64,000 bases of DNA from Lactococcus nasutitermitis (lineage in GTDB: Bacteria > Bacillota > Bacilli > Lactobacillales > Streptococcaceae): positions 213,179-277,178 of the forward strand of contig NZ_BOVQ01000005.1 of the NCBI RefSeq assembly GCF_018403765.1, written 5' to 3'. The notes under the pieces were generated by a model. It was not told the DNA's origin and did no database searches. It was given only the letters and a program-made list of their open reading frames with translations. Positions 58,673-64,000 of the stretch are shown here, in pieces. How positions within the stretch are numbered: position 1 is the first letter of the stretch; the number at the start of each line of letters is the position of its first letter. The position numbers and the translations under genes were made by a program.

Positions 58673-58698
58673 TTTTACTTGAACTATTTCAAGTAAAA
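58673..58698. promoter_or_regulatory. Operator candidate for the TetR-family regulator
   Basis: TTTTACTTGAA and TTCAAGTAAAA form a perfect 11-base inverted repeat around CTAT. A second inverted repeat, GAACTAT/ATAGTTC (58710-58716 with 58727-58733), lies closer to the ABC genes. GAACTAT also occurs inside the first site. Confidence 0.7.
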
Positions 58699-58770
58699 TA
58701 GTACAATATGAACTATAAATATAAGAATAGTTCAATTTATGAGAAAAATCTCATATCAAAGGAGAAAAAT

Positions 58771-59655
58771 ATGGCAAAAATGGTTGAAGTAAAAGGTCTT
58801 CAAAAAAACTTTGGCAAATTTCAAGCCTTAAAAAACGTCACATTTGATGTAAATGCTGGAGAAGTGTTGGGTTATATTGGACCAAATGGTGCAGGAAAAT
58901 CAACAACAATTCGTACACTTTTGGGCATTATAAAAAGTACAGGGGGCACAGCTAAGATTTTTGGAAAAGATGTTTGGAGCGATGCGATAGAAATTCACAA
59001 ATCTATCGCTTATGTTCCAGGAGATGTTTATTTGTGGGGAAATCTCACAGGTGGAGAAATCATTGACCTTTTCTTAAAATTGCAAGGAAGTCCTGACATA
59101 GCAAAACGTGATGAATTGATTAAGAAGTTTGAACTTGACCCAAAGAAAAAAGCGCGCAGCTATTCTAAGGGAAATCGTCAAAAAATTGCCTTGATTTCGG
59201 CACTTGCGAGTAAAGCTGAACTCTACATTTTCGATGAACCAACTTCAGGACTGGACCCACTGATGGAATCTGTGTTCCAAGAAGAAGTAGGCAGACTAAA
59301 AGCTGAAGGAAAAGCCATTCTTTTATCAAGTCACATTTTATCTGAAGTTGAAAAACTAGCAGACCGAGTAGCGGTTATCCGTGCGGGCGAGATTGTTGAT
59401 ACAGGAACCCTTGAAGATTTGCGACATTTTACGCGAGATACATTTCATGTGGAAACTCTACAAAATCCTGAAACTTTAAAAGAAGTTGAAGGGATTTATG
59501 ACCTTGAAATCACAGGAAATACAGCGACTTTTCAGGTAGATTCGGATAAGGTACAAAGCATTTTGACTTATTTGACAAAACTTGGTGTGGTTAAGCTTGA
59601 AAGTACGCCACCAACACTTGAAGAACTTTTTATGCACCATTATGAAGAAAAATAG
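58771..59655 (+). CDS. ABC exporter, ATP-binding subunit
   Basis: A 294-residue ATPase. Walker A is GPNGAGKST, Walker B LYIFDEPTSGLDP, and the signature is YSKGNRQK, changed from the usual LSGGQ but common in this drug/polyketide exporter group. The last 80 residues form a family C-terminal domain. I chose ATG 58771 because AAAGGAG precedes it. With the following permease it would export a toxic compound under TetR-type control. Confidence 0.9.
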   Translation: MAKMVEVKGLQKNFGKFQALKNVTFDVNAGEVLGYIGPNGAGKSTTIRTLLGIIKSTGGTAKIFGKDVWSDAIEIHKSIAYVPGDVYLWGNLTGGEIIDLFLKLQGSPDIAKRDELIKKFELDPKKKARSYSKGNRQKIALISALASKAELYIFDEPTSGLDPLMESVFQEEVGRLKAEGKAILLSSHILSEVEKLADRVAVIRAGEIVDTGTLEDLRHFTRDTFHVETLQNPETLKEVEGIYDLEITGNTATFQVDSDKVQSILTYLTKLGVVKLESTPPTLEELFMHHYEEK

Positions 59656-59666
59656 GGAGGTTTGAG

Positions 59667-61283
59667 ATGAAAGCTTTAACAAAGAGCTTTTCGATGTTAG
59701 CAGCACTTTTAAAAAGAGATTGGCTCAAACTTATCTTTTGGCTCCTTGCTGTACTTGCGTTTGCAGCTTCTGGTGCTGGCAAGTTTGTGACTCTGATGCA
59801 ATCTCCGGCACAGTCAGTGAGTGTGTTTGATATGTTCCAAAATCCTGCTTTGGTTGGACTTTTTGGTCCGACAACTGTTAAACATCCTACAGATTTTACG
59901 GCAGCCGCAGCTTTTGGAAATACCATGCCTTTGATTACATCCATTACTTTTATCATTGTTTCGGTTATTTATGTGATAAATCGTACACGTAAGGAAGAAG
60001 ATGATGGAATTGCTGAACTTTTTCGCTCTTTTCAAGTTGGGAAATTGGCAAATACGACAGCTGTTATTATTGAAACTTTTGCTTTGCAAGTTCTGATTAG
60101 TTTTGTACTTGCATTGGTTATTCAAGTACAAAATATTGCTGGAATGACGGATTTTTCTAGTAATCTACTCTTTGCGAGTTCGATCGGCGTACAGAGTTTT
60201 ATGTGGGGCATGATTGCACTTGTTTTGGCGCAGATTTTCTCAAATGCTGGCTCGGCAAAAGGAGCGACTTTCGGACTTCTGGGAATGCTTTATATTGTTC
60301 GGATGGGAACGGATATTGAAAATGTCAGTGCTGGTTGGTTTAATCCTTTGTCATGGTCATATTTGACGGATGTTTTTGTCAAAGATAACTGGCTGCCGAT
60401 TGTTTTATCGCTTGTTTTGAGTTTTGTGTTGATTGTATTTGCTTATCTTTTAGAAAATGCTCGAGATGTCAATGCGGGTTACATTCCAGAGGGAAATGGT
60501 AAAGCAAGAGCTTCAAAAACTTTACTTAGTTTTCCTGGTTTAGTTTTGCGTCAGCAATGTGGCGCAATCATTGGTTGGATAGCAGGTTTGTTTATTCTTG
60601 GATTTGTGTATGGTTCTATGATTGGGCAAATCAGTAAGTTTATCAAGAGTTCTACAACAGTGAGTCAAATTTTTGCGGTCAGTCCTACAGCTGGTGCGCT
60701 GATGATGACAAAACAATATCTTTCAACATTATTTGTGATTATTTCGGTGATTGTGACTTGCTTTGCGATTACTTCATTGTCACGCATGGTTTCTGAGGAG
60801 CGTAAAAATCGGCAAGAGCAGATTTATGCGACAGCACTTAGTCGTTATAAAGTTTATCTGACTTATACGCTTATTGCTTGGATTTTGGGGGCTTTAGCAA
60901 TGTTTTTGACTTCGCTTGGTATTTATCTGGCGCAGTTGGGAAGTAGTCATGCGCTGAGCTTTGCTGAAGTGATGAAGCCGGGAATGGTTTATGTTGTTGC
61001 AATCTTCTTTGTCTTGGGCTTGCTTGGCTTACTCATGGCATTGCTACCACGATTTTCAGCTTTTATTTGGATTTATGTGGCATTTACATTTTTCATGAGT
61101 TATATTGGTAGTATTATTAAGTTTCCTGACTGGGTGCATGATTTGGACGTTTTCTATCATATTCCAAAACTTGCGACTGAGTCGATGAGTTGGGGAAATG
61201 TTTCTGTGATTGCAATATTGGCTGTTGTCTTTGTTCTCATTGGCTTGGTTGCTTATCGGAGACGGGATTTGATTGCAGGATAA
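59667..61283 (+). CDS. ABC exporter, permease subunit
   Basis: A 538-residue integral membrane protein with about twelve hydrophobic helices in two similar halves, as in polyketide/antibiotic exporter permeases. It starts 11 bases after the ATPase stop, with GGGAGG as ribosome site. The charged loop SRMVSEERKNRQEQIYATALSRYKVY matches the coupling loop of each half (NRTRKEEDDGIAELFRSF in the first). The substrate is unknown. Confidence 0.87.
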   Translation: MKALTKSFSMLAALLKRDWLKLIFWLLAVLAFAASGAGKFVTLMQSPAQSVSVFDMFQNPALVGLFGPTTVKHPTDFTAAAAFGNTMPLITSITFIIVSVIYVINRTRKEEDDGIAELFRSFQVGKLANTTAVIIETFALQVLISFVLALVIQVQNIAGMTDFSSNLLFASSIGVQSFMWGMIALVLAQIFSNAGSAKGATFGLLGMLYIVRMGTDIENVSAGWFNPLSWSYLTDVFVKDNWLPIVLSLVLSFVLIVFAYLLENARDVNAGYIPEGNGKARASKTLLSFPGLVLRQQCGAIIGWIAGLFILGFVYGSMIGQISKFIKSSTTVSQIFAVSPTAGALMMTKQYLSTLFVIISVIVTCFAITSLSRMVSEERKNRQEQIYATALSRYKVYLTYTLIAWILGALAMFLTSLGIYLAQLGSSHALSFAEVMKPGMVYVVAIFFVLGLLGLLMALLPRFSAFIWIYVAFTFFMSYIGSIIKFPDWVHDLDVFYHIPKLATESMSWGNVSVIAILAVVFVLIGLVAYRRRDLIAG

Positions 61284-61285
61284 AG

Positions 61286-61314
61286 AAAAAAGCTATTTTG
61301 GTAGCTTTTTTTAT
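61286..61314 (+). terminator. Terminator of the ABC exporter operon
   Basis: AAAAAAGCTA (61286-61295) pairs with TAGCTTTTTT (61302-61311). Confidence 0.88.
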
Positions 61315-61406
61315 TGCCTTTCTGACTTTTTTACTTTTTTGTGATAAAATAAACGAGTTGTTATTTTTACGACATTATATTATCTTACTTTAGGAGTATT
61401 TTTCGA

Positions 61407-62198
61407 ATGATGAATCCAGCAGAGATTTTAGCCGCTACTATCCACCACGGACAAGAGAAAGTGAAGCGTCCGTTAATAGAAAAAGCGGTACTTGGTTTTA
61501 TTGGTGGCGCAATGATTTCTTTTGGCTACTTGCTTTATATCCGAGTGGTAGCAAGTGTTGCTGAGCAACTTGGAAGTTTGGCGAGTTTTATTGGTGCGAG
61601 TGTTTTCCCAATTGGACTGATTGTTATTTTGATGGCTGGCGGGGAATTGATTACGTCAAATATGACCGCTGTTTCAGTGTCATTTTTTGCTAAAAAAGTG
61701 AAGTTCACTGATTTGGTAAAAAATTGGTTGGTGATTACTTTATTTAATGTTCTTGGGGCGCTGTTCGTTGCTTTTATTTTTGGACACTTGCTTGGACTTA
61801 CGAGCGCTGGCGTTTACAAGACAGAGTTGCTCAATTTGGCGAATACAAAGCTGTCTGTCAGCTGGTATCAGGCGATTTTGTCAGGTATCGGTTGTAACTG
61901 GTTTGTTGGACTTGCGATGTGGATGAGCTATGGAGCAAAAGATGCAGCAGGCAAATTGTTGGGAATTTGGTTCCCTGTCATGGCTTTTGTTGCGATTGGT
62001 TTCCAGCACAGCGTGGCAAATGCTTTTGTCATTCCTGCGGCGATTTTTGAAAATGGTGCAACTTGGCTTGATTTTATCCGCAATTTCCTTCTCGTTTATA
62101 GTGGAAATGTGCTTGGTGGAGCTATTCTTGTGGCAGGTTTTTATACACTTGGTTACCGTCGTCAGATGAGAGAAGCGCAAGAGCTTGTTCAGGATTAA
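61407..62198 (+). CDS. Formate/nitrite transporter family channel
   Basis: A 263-residue membrane protein with six hydrophobic helices and FNT signatures: GGAMISFGYLLYIR, AGGELITSNMTAVS, and GIGCNWFVGLAMWMSYGAKDAAGK with the central asparagine and selectivity residues. It exports or imports small anions such as formate, lactate or nitrite; formate fits a mixed-acid fermenter. TAGGAG precedes the ATG. The gene ends at a TGACAG palindrome. Confidence 0.9.
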   Translation: MMNPAEILAATIHHGQEKVKRPLIEKAVLGFIGGAMISFGYLLYIRVVASVAEQLGSLASFIGASVFPIGLIVILMAGGELITSNMTAVSVSFFAKKVKFTDLVKNWLVITLFNVLGALFVAFIFGHLLGLTSAGVYKTELLNLANTKLSVSWYQAILSGIGCNWFVGLAMWMSYGAKDAAGKLLGIWFPVMAFVAIGFQHSVANAFVIPAAIFENGATWLDFIRNFLLVYSGNVLGGAILVAGFYTLGYRRQMREAQELVQD

Positions 62199-62204
62199 AA
62201 AATT

Positions 62205-62258
62205 TTTTTGACAGAACTGTCAAAAATGCTAGAGAATTTATTTTACCCTGTCAAAAAA
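62205..62258. repeat. Mosaic palindromic element C
   Basis: A perfect TGACAG palindrome (62205-62226; five T, GACAG-AA-CTGTC, five A) is followed by TGCTAGAGAATTTATTTTACC and another CTGTCAAAAAA half-site. The middle segment shares GCTAGAGAATTTATT with element A (39422 onward). Confidence 0.82.
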
Positions 62259-62266
62259 TTTACAAG

Positions 62267-62296
62267 AAAAATAGCCTGTCAAAAGGCTATTTTTTT
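62267..62296. terminator. Bidirectional terminator between the FNT and DUF402 genes
   Basis: AAAAATAGCC (62267-62276) pairs with GGCTATTTTT (62285-62294); the loop contains another CTGTCAAAA half-site. Confidence 0.88.
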
Positions 62297-62817
62297 AATT
62301 GATGATAACGATTGTACCAAATATCAACGTATTCTTTGGAAAATGGTCCTTTTTCATTGTTAATCCAATCAACAAGAATTTTGACATTTTCTTTTAAAAT
62401 GTGGTCGATTTCTTTTGGATAGTGCATTTGACGTCGGTGGCGCTCGTATTCTTCAACGTCAAGAAGTTTTTTCTCGCCGTCTTTGAAAACTTTTACGTCA
62501 AGGTCGTAATCAATGTATTTCAGCGCTTCGTTATCAAGGACGAAGGGACTCGCTAGGTTGCAGTAGTAGCTGACGCCTTCCTCACGAATCATAGCAATGA
62601 TGTTAAACCAAAACTTTTTGTGGAAATAAACAATCGCAGGCTCACGTGTCACCCAACGACGGTCGTCAGATTCAGTCACAAGTGTGTGATCATTTACTCC
62701 AATAATTGAATTTTCATTTGTTTTTAGAACCATGGTATCGCGCCAAGTGCGATGCAGGCTCCCATCATGTTTATAGCTTTGAATCGTGACAAAGTCGCCT
62801 TCTTTGGGTATTTTCAA
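62287..62817 (-). CDS. DUF402 nucleoside di/triphosphatase
   Basis: A 176-residue cytoplasmic protein matching the family of staphylococcal Ntdp (UPF0374). Motifs are [28 protein letters not shown] and [20 protein letters not shown], the last with metal-binding acidic residues. In solved relatives it hydrolyses nucleoside tri- and diphosphates. The start at 62817 is set by the family N-terminus [10 protein letters not shown]. It is transcribed against the FNT gene. Confidence 0.88.
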   Translation of the reverse strand: MKIPKEGDFVTIQSYKHDGSLHRTWRDTMVLKTNENSIIGVNDHTLVTESDDRRWVTREPAIVYFHKKFWFNIIAMIREEGVSYYCNLASPFVLDNEALKYIDYDLDVKVFKDGEKKLLDVEEYERHRRQMHYPKEIDHILKENVKILVDWINNEKGPFSKEYVDIWYNRYHQLKK

Positions 62818-62920
62818 GGCTGTCTCACTTTCTCGAATTCAAAGTTCTCATTTGATATTATACCACTTTTTACGAAATTTTGACAGAGGGAAATTTGTTT
62901 TTTATGAGTTTTTGATTAGA

Positions 62921-62977
62921 ATTTTTTGACAGAATGAGAATAAATTCTTTAGCCTTGTGGCAAAACTGTCAAAAAAT
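62921..62977. repeat. Mosaic palindromic element D
   Basis: ATTTTTTGACAG (62921-62932) and CTGTCAAAAAAT (62966-62977) are outer arms. The insert contains GAGAATAAATTCTTTAGCC, close to the reverse complement of the GGCTAGAGAATTTATTCTC segment in element A. It lies between the DUF402 and metallophosphoesterase genes. Confidence 0.82.
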
Positions 62978-62981
62978 AATT

Positions 62982-63872
62982 TTAATCAGATAAGTCGAAA
63001 AATGTGAGAGCAGATCGAAATTCCTCAGCCAAATGTTTTTGACGGAAATTTTGCCAGTCTGTCAAATCTTTGACAGCTTTGTATTGCTGACGAAGTTGCC
63101 AAGCTTCATCAATTTGATAGTGAGGAAATTTTTGTAAAAAAGTTCTGACTAATTGCCATTCGTAAGGATAACCTAGCGGACGTGCATGATAGTTGATTGC
63201 GTGCTTATTCTCAATGATTTTTTGCGGGGGCATCCGATGATGCGCATGACCAAAAACGACATCTGTGATTTCTGGAAATCTCATGAAAATCTCATGAAAA
63301 TGTTCAGAACCGAGATAAGCATTGAACCGTGCAAATTTTTCGTAGCGTGTATTGATGATAAAATGTTTTTCTGGCACAAAGTGCATCGCAATGATAATTC
63401 GCTTAGCAGCAAGACCTGACAAGATTTTTGACAGTTTTGTCAAAATATTTTCTGTCGTGATAATATCATCAAAATCACGATGAATTTTTCTGTCAAAATA
63501 AAAATTGTGTTTAAATTGTTCGATTTTTTTGACATCAATTTTTTCCATGAAAGAATAATCATACCAGCCATGAAAACTGACAAAAGCGGTATTTCCAAAC
63601 CATTTGACCTGAAAATCTGACTGTTCAATTTCATTTTCTGACAAAGTAACCATATCATGATTTCCCAGATTAAAAGTAACTGAAAAAGTTTTTGATAGTT
63701 CTGTCAAAAAAGGTTCCGTCAACTGATGGAAATCATTGGACATATCACCAGCAAAATGAACATCTGTCACAGCATTTTCCAGCAAAACATTGCGAAAAAC
63801 CGCCAAATCATTTAACGAAAAATGGTTGATATCCATATGAAAATCTGATATAACAGCTAATTTTTTTCTCAT
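62982..63872 (-). CDS. Metallophosphoesterase (calcineurin-like)
   Basis: A 296-residue phosphoesterase. Metal-binding motifs in order are SDFHMD (residues 9-14), AGDMSND, NLGNHD and VFGHAHHRM near residue 210. The substrate is unknown. In-frame TGACAG palindromes give FLTELSKTF (about residues 54-62) and LTKLSK (about 143-148). An everted half-site pair at 63059-63076 encodes VKDLTD. The start is the ATG at 63872. Confidence 0.83.
   Translation of the reverse strand: MRKKLAVISDFHMDINHFSLNDLAVFRNVLLENAVTDVHFAGDMSNDFHQLTEPFLTELSKTFSVTFNLGNHDMVTLSENEIEQSDFQVKWFGNTAFVSFHGWYDYSFMEKIDVKKIEQFKHNFYFDRKIHRDFDDIITTENILTKLSKILSGLAAKRIIIAMHFVPEKHFIINTRYEKFARFNAYLGSEHFHEIFMRFPEITDVVFGHAHHRMPPQKIIENKHAINYHARPLGYPYEWQLVRTFLQKFPHYQIDEAWQLRQQYKAVKDLTDWQNFRQKHLAEEFRSALTFFDLSD
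63426..63445. repeat. TGACAG palindrome inside the metallophosphoesterase gene
   Basis: TTTTGACAG-TT-TTGTCAAAA, one mismatch, read on the minus strand as LTKLSK. Confidence 0.85.
63689..63710. repeat. TGACAG palindrome inside the metallophosphoesterase gene
   Basis: TTTTTGATAG-TT-CTGTCAAAAA, one mismatch, read on the minus strand as FLTELSK. Confidence 0.85.
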
Positions 63873-63932
63873 TTAATCATTTTAGCAAAAAGAGCCAGTC
63901 ATTGAAAGTCAAGGCGACTGATAAAAAAATTC

Positions 63933-63988
63933 AAAATGCTATATTTACTACGTAAATACCGCATTTTCTTTTGACAAAGTCAAAAGAA
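63933..63988. repeat. Two adjacent palindromes at the right edge
   Basis: AAAATGC-TAT-ATTTAC-TAC-GTAAAT-ACC-GCATTTT (63933-63967) is a symmetric interrupted inverted repeat. It runs into TTCTTTTGAC-AAA-GTCAAAAGAA (63966-63988). No gene is seen in the last 128 bases, and the element may continue past the window. Confidence 0.7.
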
Positions 63989-64000
63989 AACACTTGGAGG

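Overview
The window looks like chromosomal DNA of a low-GC Gram-positive coccus of the Lactococcus/Streptococcaceae type. The evidence is AT-rich sequence, strong AGGAGG-type ribosome sites, an L10-leader/rplJ/rplL unit, an ilvD-ilvB-ilvN-ilvC-ilvA operon, hrcA-grpE-dnaK without dnaJ behind it, a fruR-fruK-fruA fructose operon and a rapZ-yvcK-whiA trio. Genus assignment is inference from gene order and protein style. I see no insertion sequence, prophage, rRNA, tRNA or CRISPR array.

Layout. 1-8.8 kb: NUDIX hydrolase (cut by the edge), folC, a deoxynucleoside kinase, an isochorismatase-type hydrolase, a RarD-type permease, rplJ-rplL, a glutathionyl-hydroquinone reductase, GNAT, a solute-binding lipoprotein and an M20 amidohydrolase. 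8.9-11.7 kb: an NAD-salvage locus (NrtR-type repressor, NadR, PnuC) with two matching operator candidates. 11.8-20.3 kb: cutA, an rRNA uracil methyltransferase, an ASCH protein, a flavoprotein, a methyltransferase, an aldehyde dehydrogenase, an AI-2E-type transporter and a TPR protein. 20.4-27 kb: the isoleucine/valine operon with a CodY-like box.

27-37 kb is the most unusual part: hemH, hemE, a tandem-PAS protein, hemY (cgoX), hemA, hemB, hemL, hemC and hemD, all on one strand and largely overlapping. Together they would make 5-aminolevulinate from glutamyl-tRNA and carry it to coproheme. The final coproheme decarboxylase (hemQ/chdC) is not in the window. The well-studied Lactococcus lactis is known as a heme auxotroph that respires only when given heme, so a near-complete heme operon in a Lactococcus-like background is notable. 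A consensus catabolite-repression site lies just behind a good promoter upstream of hemH. A menA-type prenyltransferase (menaquinone) follows on the opposite strand, so the area looks like a respiration-cofactor region.

38.9-64 kb: an ACT protein plus a UPF0210 protein, a phosphatase, a VanY-type carboxypeptidase, two small unknown proteins, the CIRCE-controlled heat-shock operon, a second M20 amidohydrolase, the fructose operon, cardiolipin synthase, an RsmF-type methyltransferase, rapZ-yvcK-whiA, a TetR/ABC exporter locus, a formate/nitrite-type channel, a DUF402 nucleotide phosphatase and a metallophosphoesterase.

Across this ordinary chromosome runs a family of short palindromes built on TTTGACAG-NN-CTGTCAAA. 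More than twenty intact or decayed copies lie between genes and inside reading frames, where they are translated as LTELSK or D(R/S)(T/S)VKN-like peptides. Some copies are split by other small palindromes into mosaic elements of about 50-105 bp. They are clustered (16-20, 24.5, 36-41, 53.7-55.2 and 62-64 kb) and I saw none in the first 16 kb or between 41 and 53.7 kb. This family and the heme operon with its PAS protein are the two observations most worth following.
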